A stretch of 64,000 nucleotides of DNA from Nocardia vulneris (GCF_001613425.1 NZ_BDCI01000018.1:62001-126000); one strand, 5' to 3'. Numbered from the stretch's first letter, positions 51,414 to 63,595 are shown. Notes: generated by a model from the letters alone, not told the origin. A program made the numbers and translations.

Positions 51414-52838
51414 ATGAACAGCAACGCACTGCACGACATCGCGACTCAGATCAGCGAACAGGCCGCCGCCTTCTGCGAGAGCAACCTCGTGCCCGGCTTC
51501 GTCGCCGGTGTCTATCGAGCGGGTGAACAGGTTGTCGTGGCGCACGGCACGGCGAATGCCCGGACCGGCGCGCCGATGCTCGAGCACACCGGATTCCTCC
51601 TCGGCTCGGTCACCAAGGTGCTCACCACCACCCTCGTCCTGCAGCAGGTCGAACGCGGCAACCTCGACCTCGACGCGCCGGTGGTGCGCTACCTGCCGGA
51701 ATTCGCGTTGAACGTGCCGGGCGCGGCGGACAAGATCCTGGTGCGGCACCTGCTCTCGCACACCAACGGCATCGACGCGGACCTGTACTTCCCCGACGCC
51801 AAAGGCAGTGCCGCACTGCGCACTTACGTCGCGGGCCTCGCCGAGGGCAGCGGCGTCCTGTTCGAGCCGGGCGAGCAGCTCAGCTATTCGAACGGCGGCA
51901 TGATCGTCGCGGGCCGCCTGCTCGAAGTAGTGACCGGCCTGTCGTTCCACGCACTGCTCGAGCGCGACATCTACGGCCCGGTCGGCATGCGCGACTCCAG
52001 CACCTCGGCCGAACAGGCCATCCTGCGCAGCACCGCCGTCGGCCACTTCCTGAACCCCGAGACCGTGACCGCCGAACCCACCGGCATGTTCACGCTGCCC
52101 GACACCTGGGGTCCGGCGGGTGGCACCCCGATCGGCACCGTCGCCGACCTGCTCGCATTCGGCCGCACCCACCTCGCGGGCGGCATGTCGCCCGCCGGGG
52201 CTCGCGTCCTGTCAGCCGATTCGGTCGCCCTGATGCAGCAGGTTTCGCACGATATGGCGACGCCGAACGTGCCGCCGATGGGTATGGGCTGGGTGCGCTA
52301 CCCGTTCGGCGACACCACCGTGCTCGCCATGTCGGGCGCCTCGCCCGGCGGTGTTTCGCTGCTGTGCGTGGTGCCCGACCACGATCTGGTCTTCGCCGCG
52401 TTCGGCAACAGCCCGGACGCGATCATGCTGCAGGACCAGCTGTTGCAGTGGCTGCTGCGCAGCCGGCTCGGTGTCGAGATCCCCACGCTGGTCACCGAAT
52501 TCGCGGAAAATGTCGACCTCACCCCGTACGTCGGCACCTACCGTGCCAACCAGCTCCGCATCGATGTCAGCATCGTCGACGGCCAGCTCGAGGAACGGAT
52601 GACCTACGAGCCCGCCGACGAATCGCAGGACCGGATTTTCACCGAGTTCGCGGGCGGCACGACCGCGGCCCCGCCGCAGCGGTACGTGCCGATCCGGCCC
52701 GGCCTGTTCGCCCCGGCCGACTACCCCCTGGAGACGTTCGACGGCTACCTGCGCCTCCTGCTGGTCTCCTTCCACGATATCCAGGACGGCCGGGCCCGTT
52801 TCCGCAACGGCGGCGGCCGGCTCACCCGCCGCGCCTGA
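51414..52838 (+). CDS. Beta-lactamase-fold serine hydrolase (class C/PBP-like)
   Basis: The 474-aa protein has the SxxK nucleophile S65-V-T-K68, the YSN triad Y158-S-N160 and a C-terminal extension of about 100 residues (residues from about 365). The third KTG/HTG-type box is replaced by SGASPGG. No signal peptide is visible, so it may be a cytoplasmic esterase or peptidase rather than a periplasmic beta-lactamase. The ATG at 51414 follows the MerR-type promoter closely and may be leaderless. MerR gene lies 42 bp downstream. Confidence 0.83.
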   Translation: MNSNALHDIATQISEQAAAFCESNLVPGFVAGVYRAGEQVVVAHGTANARTGAPMLEHTGFLLGSVTKVLTTTLVLQQVERGNLDLDAPVVRYLPEFALNVPGAADKILVRHLLSHTNGIDADLYFPDAKGSAALRTYVAGLAEGSGVLFEPGEQLSYSNGGMIVAGRLLEVVTGLSFHALLERDIYGPVGMRDSSTSAEQAILRSTAVGHFLNPETVTAEPTGMFTLPDTWGPAGGTPIGTVADLLAFGRTHLAGGMSPAGARVLSADSVALMQQVSHDMATPNVPPMGMGWVRYPFGDTTVLAMSGASPGGVSLLCVVPDHDLVFAAFGNSPDAIMLQDQLLQWLLRSRLGVEIPTLVTEFAENVDLTPYVGTYRANQLRIDVSIVDGQLEERMTYEPADESQDRIFTEFAGGTTAAPPQRYVPIRPGLFAPADYPLETFDGYLRLLLVSFHDIQDGRARFRNGGGRLTRRA

Positions 52839-52880
52839 CCGTTCCGGCCGGGCGATACGACGAGTGGAAGGATGACCCGC

Positions 52881-53600
52881 ATGATCACGATCGGCCGGCT
52901 CGCGGACTTCGCCGGAGTGACCACCAAGGCCATCCGCCACTATCACGAGCGCGGTCTGCTCCCCGAGCCCGATCGCGACTCGTCCGGCTACCGGCGCTAC
53001 ACCGCCCAGCATGCGATCGATCTCGTCAAGATCAGGACCCTGGCCGAGGCGGGCGTCCCGCTGGCCCGCGTCAAGAACCTGCTCGACGCCGACCCCGAGA
53101 CGCTCTCGGCCGCGATCGCCGAGATCGATCGCGACGTCCGCCGGCGCATGACCCAACTGCGGCGCACCCGCGAGCAGCTCGCCCAATTACGCGGCGGCGA
53201 CCGGCTTTTCGTCGCCCCCGAGGTAGCCGACTTCCTCGATGAACTCCGCGAACTCGGTGCCAGCGACCGCCAGATCCACCTGGAACGCGACGGCTGGATC
53301 CTTTTGCAAACCGCCTCCCCCGCCGACGCCGCGCTCTGGTTGGCCGAAAAGCGTGAGCTGCTCGCGGTTCCCGAGTTCCGCGCCCTCTACCTGGAGCACG
53401 ACGCTGCATTCCACTGGTCCCCCGACGACCCGCGCCTGCCAGGCCTCGCCGAGCGCACCCGCACCTGGTTCACCACCCACCACAGCCGCTCCGAAACCCG
53501 CCCCGTCCAAAACCCCGCCATCGCCCGCCTCGCGGCCCGATCCCAACCCGGCGCCACCTCCCCCGCCTGGCACCGCCTCGCCCAACTCATGCAGAGCTGA
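52881..53600 (+). CDS. MerR-family transcriptional regulator
   Basis: The 239-aa regulator begins MITIGRLADFAGVTTKAIRHY, the MerR winged HTH, with GLLPEPDRDSSGYRRY, followed by the dimerisation coiled coil (to about 120) and a helical C-terminal effector domain. GGAAGG lies 9 nt before the ATG at 52881; an ATG at 52872 directly abuts it and is less likely. It probably autoregulates the pair by twisting the promoter at 51375-51397. The inducer is unknown; no metal-binding cysteines are visible. Confidence 0.87.
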   Translation: MITIGRLADFAGVTTKAIRHYHERGLLPEPDRDSSGYRRYTAQHAIDLVKIRTLAEAGVPLARVKNLLDADPETLSAAIAEIDRDVRRRMTQLRRTREQLAQLRGGDRLFVAPEVADFLDELRELGASDRQIHLERDGWILLQTASPADAALWLAEKRELLAVPEFRALYLEHDAAFHWSPDDPRLPGLAERTRTWFTTHHSRSETRPVQNPAIARLAARSQPGATSPAWHRLAQLMQS

Positions 53601-53650
53601 TCCCGTAGCCGGCCCCCGGATGAATAGACCCGGGGACCGGCTGCGCGGGA

Positions 53651-53655
<5 letters not shown>
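53596..53655. terminator. Bidirectional terminator containing both convergent stop codons
   Basis: GCTGATCCCG (53596-53605) pairs with CGGGATCAGC (53646-53655), and an inner stem AGCCGG...CCCGG adds about 12 pairs with one mismatch. The MerR stop TGA (53598-53600) and the uvrA stop (TCA on this strand, 53651-53653) pair with each other inside the stem. Confidence 0.75.
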
Positions 53656-56686
<3,031 letters not shown>

Positions 56687-57178
56687 CTGGTGAATCCCTT
56701 CTCGATCGTGTTCGGGTGAACCGACAAAACGGCGTCCAGACCTATCCCGCCGCCATGCTAGGCGTGCCCACCGACAAGTTTCGCTCGCGCGGGTCGCGCG
56801 GGATAGTGCGGCGGGGTCACGGCCGCTTCAGCTGCGGGGATGCGCGGGCAACGCACCGGAACTCGACGGGTACGCACACCCGCGATATCGCGATCCGTGC
56901 TCGTAGTCCGTCACAGGTCACCGCCGACCCCCTCCGGAACACCGGGCCCCAGCAAACCCATCGTACGCAGCTTCGCCACCTCCCCGCCGCCGGGCCATAG
57001 CTCGACCGCATCGCGCGTGAGCCGGACCACGCGGGGACGTAATCCGCTGCGCCGGATACCTCTTCGCGGCGATCCAGCCTGCGCGCGGGCGGACCCGGCT
57101 AATTTGAGCAGGGGACGCGGGGATCGATCGGGCTCGCGAGGTCGGTGAACCGGGACGGCAGTGCGGCAGGAGGGTTGC
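56687..57178. other. 492-bp intergenic region between uvrA and the DosR-like gene
   Basis: This divergent region must hold both promoters. A TAATTT -10-like element (57100-57105) could serve the plus-strand regulator. A degenerate GGGGAC-GTAA-TCC site around 57035-57047 vaguely resembles a dormancy box. I see no canonical SOS box for uvrA and no credible gene. Confidence 0.4.
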
Positions 57179-57811
57179 GTGATCACCGTTTTTCTGGTGG
57201 ACGACCACGAGATCGTCCGGCGTGGCCTGATCGATCTGCTCGACAGCGACCCGGAACTGCGGGTGATCGGCGAGGCCGGTGACGTCGCGCAGGCACTGGC
57301 CCGGATTCCGGCGCTGCGGCCCGATGTCGCCGTGCTCGATGTCCGGCTACCCGACGGCAACGGCATCGAGCTGTGCCGCGACCTGCTGGCCGAGGTCGAC
57401 GGGCTGCGCTGCCTGATCCTCACCTCCTATACCGACGAGCAGGCGATGCTCGACGCGATCCTGGCGGGCGCGGGCGGCTATGTGGTGAAGAACATCAAGG
57501 GCATGGAATTGGCCGCGGCGATCAAGGCGGTCGGCGCGGGCCGCTCACTGCTGGACAATCGCGCGGCGGCCGCGCTGCGGGCGCGACTGCGCGCGGGCAC
57601 CGCGGAGGACGGTGCGCTGGCCGGGCTCACCGAGCAGGAACGCCGGCTGCTCGCACTGCTCGGCGAGGGCCTCACCAACCGGCAGATCGCCGCCCGCATG
57701 TTCCTGGCCGAGAAGACCGTGAAGAACTACGTGTCCCGGCTGCTCGCCAAACTCGGCATGGAGCGCCGGACCCAGGCGGCGGTGCTGGCCAGCAAGCTCG
57801 GCGAACGCTGA
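57179..57811 (+). CDS. DosR/DevR-like response regulator (NarL/LuxR type)
   Basis: The 210-aa regulator has a receiver domain with acidic D9-D10, phospho-acceptor D54 (VAVLDVRLPDG), T82 and K104, the same positions as in M. tuberculosis DosR. The C-terminal LuxR-type HTH (LTEQERRLLALLGEGLTNRQ, AEKTVKNYVSRLLAKLGMER) is closely similar. AGGAGGG at 57168-57174 decides the GTG start at 57179. It is followed by a kinase gene after 8 bp. It should bind the dormancy-type box at 59925-59943. Confidence 0.88.
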   Translation: MITVFLVDDHEIVRRGLIDLLDSDPELRVIGEAGDVAQALARIPALRPDVAVLDVRLPDGNGIELCRDLLAEVDGLRCLILTSYTDEQAMLDAILAGAGGYVVKNIKGMELAAAIKAVGAGRSLLDNRAAAALRARLRAGTAEDGALAGLTEQERRLLALLGEGLTNRQIAARMFLAEKTVKNYVSRLLAKLGMERRTQAAVLASKLGER

Positions 57812-57819
57812 CCCGGGCG

Positions 57820-59016
57820 ATGGCCGAGATCCCGCACACCGTGCTGGACACCTTGCGCGCGGTGGTCGACACGGCGACCCGCGTCGCGATCGACCACGCC
57901 AGGCTCTACGAATGGGCCCGCACCAGACAGGCCTGGATCGAAGCGACCAGCGATATCGCCACCGAATTCCTCGCGGGCACCGCACCGGACCGGGTGCTCG
58001 CGCGGGTGGTCGAGCACGCGCGCACGCTGACCGGCTCGCGGCGCGCGCTGCTCGCGGTGGTCGAACCGGGCGTCCCGCCCGAGGAAGCCACCGAACTCGT
58101 GGTGGCGCAATGGTCCCTAGCCGCGGAACCGGTCGCGCGACATACGGTGCGGCTCACCGGCACCGCGGCCGGTAGGGCGTTCACGGAGCGGGCGGCGGTT
58201 CAGCTCGCGGACGCGCGGGACGTCGATCTCGGTGCGCCCGTCGCGGCGGCCGGTCCGGCCTTGATCCTGCCGTTGCAGACCGCGGGCGTGGTGCTGGGCG
58301 TGCTGATCATCGTGCGCGGACCCGAATCCGCGCCCTACTCCACCGAACTCATCGCACTGGCCTCGGCGTTCACCGACCAGGCCGCGCTGGCCATGCAATT
58401 GGCCGAGGCGCAACGCAAGGCGCGGGAACTGGACGTGCTCGCCGACCGCGACCGCATCGCCCGCGATCTGCACGACCATGTCATCCAGCGGGTCTTCGCG
58501 GTCGGCCTCGGCCTGCAGGGCCTGGCCACCCGGGTCGACGACGAGCAAGTCCGGCAACGACTTTCGGACGAGATCGATCGGCTCCAGGAGATCGTGCACG
58601 AGATCAGGACGACGATCTTCGACCTGCACGGCGGCGCGGGCGCCTCGCTGCGCAAGCGACTGGAGGACGCGATCCGGCAGCAGACCACCGACACCGCGAT
58701 CCGGGCCCGGCTGCGCGTCGACGGACCGCTGTCGGTGGTCGGTCCCGCCCTGGCCGATCACGCGGAAGCCGTTGTGCGCGAGTCGGTCAGCAACGCCGTA
58801 CGCCATTCCGGCGGGGACTCCGTGACGATCGATATCGCCATCGGTGACGAGCTGACCATCCTGGTCCAGGACAACGGCTCCGGTCTGCCCGACGACGTGA
58901 TCCCCAGCGGCCTGGCCAATCTCGCGCAGCGCGCGGCCGAATCGGACGGCCACTGCCGGATCGAGGGCGGTGCGCACGGCGGCACGCTGGTGCAGTGGTC
59001 GGTGCCGTTGAGCTGA
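57820..59016 (+). CDS. DosS/DosT-like histidine kinase lacking the haem GAF-A domain
   Basis: The 398-aa kinase starts in the helix that normally follows GAF-A (AIDHARLYEWARTRQAWIEA) and keeps GAF-B (about 45-195), the HisKA_3 domain with phospho-His H218 (RIARDLHDHVIQRVF) and the HATPase (ESVSNAVRHSGGDSV, VQDNGSGLPDD). Compared with the 573-aa paralogue at 60003, about 175 N-terminal residues are missing and no frameshifted remnant is visible upstream. It cannot sense O2, NO or CO through GAF-A haem; it may respond to another signal or act as a constitutive partner. RR stop is 8 bp upstream. Confidence 0.85.
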   Translation: MAEIPHTVLDTLRAVVDTATRVAIDHARLYEWARTRQAWIEATSDIATEFLAGTAPDRVLARVVEHARTLTGSRRALLAVVEPGVPPEEATELVVAQWSLAAEPVARHTVRLTGTAAGRAFTERAAVQLADARDVDLGAPVAAAGPALILPLQTAGVVLGVLIIVRGPESAPYSTELIALASAFTDQAALAMQLAEAQRKARELDVLADRDRIARDLHDHVIQRVFAVGLGLQGLATRVDDEQVRQRLSDEIDRLQEIVHEIRTTIFDLHGGAGASLRKRLEDAIRQQTTDTAIRARLRVDGPLSVVGPALADHAEAVVRESVSNAVRHSGGDSVTIDIAIGDELTILVQDNGSGLPDDVIPSGLANLAQRAAESDGHCRIEGGAHGGTLVQWSVPLS

Positions 59017-59021
59017 GTCAT

Positions 59022-59055
59022 CCGGCGAACCGAGCCTTCCGGCGAACCGAGCCTT
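59022..59055. repeat. Two tandem 17-bp repeats (CCGGCGAACCGAGCCTT)
   Basis: Exact tandem duplication just after the kinase stop in the 67-bp gap before the convergent hibernation-factor gene. No function apparent; no strong hairpin here. Confidence 0.7.
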
Positions 59056-59083
59056 CCTGTGCGCGGGGCGGTCCGATGCGCTG

Positions 59084-59860
59084 CTAGGCCGGACCGACCA
59101 GCGTGAGATCGCCGTCGTAGCGCCGGTACAGCAGCTGACCGCGGCCGTGGTCGTGATCGGTGTAGAACAGGAACGGCAGGCCCTGCTGACACAGGATGCT
59201 CGCGGCCCGCTCCTCGTCCAGCACCGGCGCGGGTTCGGTATCCACGGTCAGCGGAAGCAGATTCACGGTTCCGGCGAGGTGTTCCGGCGCACCGCACTGC
59301 CGGGACAGTCGCACACCGAGCGGATCGCCCCAGTGCACCACGGCGTCGGCGCCGGTCGCCTCGTCCACGAACAGGTACGCGTCGTAGTCCATCGCGTCCA
59401 TCACCGCCGTCGCCTCGGCCGGTGTCCCGGTCAGCAGCGCGCAGTACTTGCGGCGCACGATCGGTCGCGGCGCGGTGACCCGGGCCAGCGGCGGCCGGGC
59501 CGGGTCCGGCCAGTCCCGCGACGCCGCCGTCGCGAGCCGGGCCAGTTGCCGGTCGAGTCGTTCGGCGGCGAAGGTCACCGCGAACCCGCTGGGCCCGGTC
59601 ACCTGCACCCGGGTCGCGACGCCGTGGCTGCGAATGTTGGCCTGCACCACCGTCGGATCCTCGGCGTCGGCCGGAGCGGTGACCCGCACCCTGGTCGCCG
59701 CGTCCAGGTGGTGGCGGCGTAGCACCCGCCCGATCGCCCGGACCGCCCGCGTCACGTCCATCGCCGGTACCGCACCGCAGGTGGTGACGGCGAGATCGAG
59801 TTCACCCGCGGTGTGCCAATACTGTGCCGGCGACGATCGCAACAGCCCTGACGACTTCAT
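59084..59860 (-). CDS. HPF/RafS-like ribosome hibernation factor with two S30AE_C-type domains
   Basis: The 258-aa protein has an N-terminal S30AE-like domain (about 15-120, VRVTAPADAEDPTVVQANIR and VATRVQVTGPSGFAVTFAAE) and two C-terminal S30AE_C-like domains: IVRRKYCALLTGTPAEATAV...AVVHWGDP and APVLDEERAASIL...LLYRRYDGDLTLVGPA. Such factors dimerise or inactivate ribosomes in dormancy; the mycobacterial DosR-regulated RafS/Rv0079 type is the nearest analogue. The ATG at 59858-59860 gives MKSSGLLRSS. The DosR-type box lies 65-83 bp upstream. Confidence 0.75.
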   Translation of the reverse strand: MKSSGLLRSSPAQYWHTAGELDLAVTTCGAVPAMDVTRAVRAIGRVLRRHHLDAATRVRVTAPADAEDPTVVQANIRSHGVATRVQVTGPSGFAVTFAAERLDRQLARLATAASRDWPDPARPPLARVTAPRPIVRRKYCALLTGTPAEATAVMDAMDYDAYLFVDEATGADAVVHWGDPLGVRLSRQCGAPEHLAGTVNLLPLTVDTEPAPVLDEERAASILCQQGLPFLFYTDHDHGRGQLLYRRYDGDLTLVGPA

Positions 59861-59924
59861 GTGGCACGTCCTGCCTTCGATTCGAACCCGAGCCACCATG
59901 TCATCATCGCGACGCCACCGCGAA

Positions 59925-59943
59925 CAGGGCCGAAAGTCCCCGA
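59925..59943. promoter_or_regulatory. DosR-type dormancy box between the hibernation factor and the DosS/T-like kinase
   Basis: On the minus strand the core reads GGGACTTTCGGCCC, matching the recalled mycobacterial core GGGACTWWAGTCCC at 12 of 14 positions. On the plus strand it is centred about 20 bp before a -10 element TAAACT (59953-59958), so it occupies the -35 position of the kinase gene; it is also 65-83 bp from the hibernation-factor start. One box could therefore drive both. Confidence 0.7.
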
Positions 59944-60002
59944 TCGGCGAACTAAACTGGCGCGAGGCGCAGTTCAAGCGCCCGCCACAAGGGGAAGCCG
60001 AG

Positions 60003-61724
60003 ATGACCGACGAGCCGGGCAACGACCCTTACTCGGTCCGTGACACCCTGTCGCAACTGCGGTTACGGGAACTGCTGAGCGAGGTCAAGGAGCGGGTCGA
60101 GCTCATTCTCGACTCCCGCGACCGGATGGACGGTTTGGTCGAGGCGATGCTGGCCGTCACGTCGGGCCTGGATCTGGACGAAACGCTGCGCACCATCGTG
60201 CGCACCGCGATCAGCCTGGTCGATGCCCGCTACGGCGCGCTGGCCGTGCGCGGGCACGACCAGCAGGTGGTGCAGTTCATCGACGAGGGCATGGACGACC
60301 GGACTCGCGGCGCCATCGGCCGATTGCCGGCCGGGCACGGCGTGCTCGGTGTGGTGTTCCAGCAGTCCAGACCGCTGCGCCTGGACGATCTGTCGAAACA
60401 CCCTGCCTCCGTTGGCCTTCCGGAGAATCACCCGCCGATGCGCACCTTCCTCGGGGTGCCGGTGCGGGTACGCGGCGAGGTGTTCGGCAGCCTCTATCTG
60501 ACCGAGAAGGCGGACGCGCAACCGTTCACCGACGATGACGACGTGCTGGTCCAGGCACTGGCGGCGGCCGCGGGCATCGCGGTGGACAACGCGCGGCTCT
60601 ACGAATCGGCCCGCACCAGGCAGGCCTGGATCGCGGCCACCCGCGATATCGCGACCGAGTTCCTGGCCGGCACCGAGTCCGCCAGCGTGCTCGGCCAGGT
60701 GGTCGAGCACGCGCGCACGCTCACCGGCTCGCAGCGCTCGTTCCTGGCCGGTCCGGGCAGTGCTCCGGACGAACTGGTGATCACCCAATGGTGCGGTCCC
60801 GGAACGGGTTACGAGGGCACCGTGGTGCCCGTCGAGGGCACCGTGCTCGGTGAGGCGTTCGCCCGGCGCACCCCGTTGCGGTTCGACGACGCCAGCGCTG
60901 TCGGTCTCGGCTTCGCCCGGCCGGAGAACGGGCCGCTGCTGATCCTGCCGCTGTGCACCCCCGACACCACACTCGGCGTACTGACCACATTGCGCCCTGC
61001 CGGCGCGGCACCGTACTCCGACGAATTGGTGGAATTGACCGCCGCTTTCACCGATCAGGCGGCGCTGGCCATGCAGCTGGCCGATGCCCAGCACCGGATG
61101 CGCGAGATCGATATTCTGGCCGACCGCGATCGCATCGCGCGCGATTTGCACGATCAGGTCATCCAACGGCTGTTCGCGATCGGGATAACGCTGCAGGGCG
61201 CGGTCGCGAAGGCTACGGTTCCGGTAGTGCGACAGCGACTTTCGACGGTGGTGAACGATCTGCAAGAGGTGGTCCAGGACATTCGTACCTCGATCTTCGA
61301 CCTGCACGGCAGCCAGGGCAACCCGCTACAGCAGCGGCTGGAGCGCGCGATCCGCCAGCAGACCGCCGAAACACCGCTGCACGCAACGTTTTCGGTGTCC
61401 GGCCCGCTGTCGGTGCTGGCGGACGAGCTGGCCGATCACGCGGAAGCGGTGGTGCGCGAGGCGGTCAGCAACGCGGTCCGGCACTCCGGAGCGGACACGC
61501 TCGCGGTACAGGTCACCGTCAACGACGATCTGACCATCGTGGTCACCGACAACGGATGGGGCATTCCGAATCACGTGGTGCGCAGCGGATTACGCAATCT
61601 GGAGCAGCGGGCCGAAAAGGCCGACGGCGAATTCGCCATCGCGACGGCGGGTCTCGCGCCCGAGGAACGAGACGGCGGCGCGATGCCCGGCACCAGGCTG
61701 TGCTGGTCGGTGCCGCTGCCATGA
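60003..61724 (+). CDS. DosS/DosT-like gas/redox-sensing histidine kinase (GAF-GAF-HisKA_3-HATPase)
   Basis: At 573 aa it has DosS/DosT length. GAF-A (about 45-195) keeps the proximal haem-His motif (H143 in NHPPMRTFLGVPV) and the VLGVVF region; GAF-B is about 210-360. The phospho-acceptor is H383 in RIARDLHDQVIQRLF; the ATPase has EAVSNAVRHSGAD and VTDNGWGIP. AAGGGG lies upstream of the ATG. It should phosphorylate the DosR-like regulator at 57179 under hypoxia or NO, and its own gene lies behind a DosR box, giving positive feedback. Confidence 0.88.
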   Translation: MTDEPGNDPYSVRDTLSQLRLRELLSEVKERVELILDSRDRMDGLVEAMLAVTSGLDLDETLRTIVRTAISLVDARYGALAVRGHDQQVVQFIDEGMDDRTRGAIGRLPAGHGVLGVVFQQSRPLRLDDLSKHPASVGLPENHPPMRTFLGVPVRVRGEVFGSLYLTEKADAQPFTDDDDVLVQALAAAAGIAVDNARLYESARTRQAWIAATRDIATEFLAGTESASVLGQVVEHARTLTGSQRSFLAGPGSAPDELVITQWCGPGTGYEGTVVPVEGTVLGEAFARRTPLRFDDASAVGLGFARPENGPLLILPLCTPDTTLGVLTTLRPAGAAPYSDELVELTAAFTDQAALAMQLADAQHRMREIDILADRDRIARDLHDQVIQRLFAIGITLQGAVAKATVPVVRQRLSTVVNDLQEVVQDIRTSIFDLHGSQGNPLQQRLERAIRQQTAETPLHATFSVSGPLSVLADELADHAEAVVREAVSNAVRHSGADTLAVQVTVNDDLTIVVTDNGWGIPNHVVRSGLRNLEQRAEKADGEFAIATAGLAPEERDGGAMPGTRLCWSVPLP

Positions 61725-62251
61725 TCGGACGACAGAGTCGCCGGGCGCAGCCGGGCCGCCGGTTGCCGTCCGCAGGCGCCGGTGCGTATCGCACAGCTGG
61801 ACGCGCGCCCGGCGCGGGCGCACCGAGCTGTCCCGATCGCGCGAGCGGCACCCCCGCCCGCCGGCGAATCCGCGTGCCCGCCCGGCCCGCACCACCGCGG
61901 CCCGAACGCCGCCGACATGCCGAGGAACAAGCCGTATCACCGGCCCGCGTGTCGCCGACCACGGGCGGTGACGACCCGATCCGGGGAAACGTCCTATGAT
62001 CTTGAAGGCGGTATCGGTTGTCCGGGTCGCAGCCGACCCCGCGTCGGTCCGGCCCGGGATTCCCCGGCTGAGCAGTATCGGCCGGAAATTTCCCGGAAAA
62101 AACGGTGCTGTAATGATCGGCGGACCGAGCCCGATCAAGTGCGCGAACTGTGATCGAGGCAATAGCGTCGGCGCTGTGATCTCGTACGCGCCGATACCAG
62201 AATAATCCCATGTTCCAATGGCCATAATCGGGTCGACGATCGGGGGTTCGA
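61725..62251. other. 527-bp region between the kinase and the GGDEF gene
   Basis: A 92-codon plus-strand frame (61721-61999) overlaps the kinase stop as ATGA, but its product is Arg/Pro/Ala-rich without recognisable fold and may be spurious. The rest contains a near-palindrome CCGGAAATTTCCCGG around 62082-62097 and AT-rich patches that could hold the GGDEF gene promoter. No other gene is credible. Confidence 0.35.
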
Positions 62252-63595
62252 GTGGGTGAGGACAAGGTAGCCGCTGCGGTCGACGCCGCCGAGCAGCTGG
62301 CCGAGCGCTACCGTTCCCTGGTCGAGCACTCACCCGACGGCATCTGTGTGCACGAGCGCGGCGTCCTCGTCTATGCCAATCCCGCTGCCGTCCGTTTGCT
62401 GGCCGCCGGCACCGCCGACGACGTGATCGGCAAGCCGCTCACCCAATTCGTCCACCCCAGCTCGGTCCCGGGGATGCTGGAGCGGATCAGTCACCTCACC
62501 ACCAAGGGCGCCGCCTCCCGGCCGACCGAGATGACGCTGGTCCGCCTCGACGGCGCCCCGGTGCCGGTGGAGACCGTCTCGGTGCTCACCGCCTGGCACG
62601 ACCGGCTCGCCTACCAGGTGGTCATCCACGACCTCACGGCCCAGCGGCACGCCGAGGCCGCGCAGCAGTTGGCCGAGCAGCACTTCACCACGGTCGTCTC
62701 GCAGCTCGAAGAGGGCGTGGTGGTGATCGATACCGAAGGCCGGATCGAATCCATCAACCCGGCGGCCCGGCGCATCTTCGGCGCCGAGGACAGCGACACC
62801 ATCATCGGTCAACCGATCGATGCGCTGCCGCTGACCCTGCTCGACGCGAACGCGCAACCGCTGCCGCCGCATCGCCATCCCATCGCCCGCACCCTCGCGA
62901 CCGGCGAAACCATCACCGGCTACGTCTTCGGTGTGGACCGGGCCGACGGGCAGCGGCGGTGGCTGTCCGGGAGCAGCAGGCTGCTCAATCCCGACGACAA
63001 GCGCTCCTCGGCGGTGTCCTCCTTCGCCGACATCACCGAGTTCCGGGCCAGCCGGCGGCAACTGGAGTACCAGGCCACGCACGACTCGCTGACCGGACTG
63101 GCGAACCGCTCGCTGATCCTGTCCCAGCTGGCGGGCGCGCTGGCCACCAGCGAAGACCTGCCGGTGTCCACCGTGCTGTTCATCGACCTGGACGGGTTCA
63201 AGGCGATCAACGACACCCTCGGGCACGCGATCGGCGACACGGTGCTGCAGATCGTCGCGCAACGGCTGCAGCGCGCGTTGCGCGGCGACGATATCGTCGG
63301 GCGGCTCGGCGGCGACGAATTCCTGGTGCTGCTCTCCGGCCGGACCCGGCGGGTGGATATCGACGCGCTGGTGGAACGCCTGCGCACCACCATGGCCGAG
63401 CCGATCATCGCGCGCGGGCATCGCATCGAGGTGAACGCCTCGATCGGCGTGGCACCGCTCAGTGTCGGCGACCGGCGCACCCCGGAGGCGGTGCTGCACG
63501 ACGCCGACCTCGCCATGTACCGGGCCAAGCCGTCCGGGCACCGCGAGGGCACGGTCACCAAGGGCCGCCGGCCCAACAGCACGCACGCCTCCTGA
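62252..63595 (+). CDS. Diguanylate cyclase with two PAS domains
   Basis: The 447-aa protein has PAS domains at about 20-130 (YRSLVEHSPDGICVHERGVL) and 145-262 (FTTVVSQLEEGVVVIDTEGR), then a GGDEF domain (275-440) with active-site GGDEF at 353-357 and an intact inhibitory I-site RGDD at 344-347 (exactly five residues upstream). It should make c-di-GMP and be product-inhibited. There is no EAL domain or membrane helix. The GTG start follows GGGGG at 5 nt. It sits directly after the dormancy module. Confidence 0.88.
   Translation: MGEDKVAAAVDAAEQLAERYRSLVEHSPDGICVHERGVLVYANPAAVRLLAAGTADDVIGKPLTQFVHPSSVPGMLERISHLTTKGAASRPTEMTLVRLDGAPVPVETVSVLTAWHDRLAYQVVIHDLTAQRHAEAAQQLAEQHFTTVVSQLEEGVVVIDTEGRIESINPAARRIFGAEDSDTIIGQPIDALPLTLLDANAQPLPPHRHPIARTLATGETITGYVFGVDRADGQRRWLSGSSRLLNPDDKRSSAVSSFADITEFRASRRQLEYQATHDSLTGLANRSLILSQLAGALATSEDLPVSTVLFIDLDGFKAINDTLGHAIGDTVLQIVAQRLQRALRGDDIVGRLGGDEFLVLLSGRTRRVDIDALVERLRTTMAEPIIARGHRIEVNASIGVAPLSVGDRRTPEAVLHDADLAMYRAKPSGHREGTVTKGRRPNSTHAS

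Noticed and set aside
56687..56790. SOS (LexA) box upstream of uvrA
   Set aside because: The only candidate near 56703-56716 lacks the GAAC-N4-GTTC spacing.
61721..61999. 92-codon frame overlapping the kinase stop
   Set aside because: Only the ATGA overlap favours it; composition is Arg/Pro/Ala-rich like random high-GC DNA and no ribosome site of its own is seen. Left as a note in the region entry.
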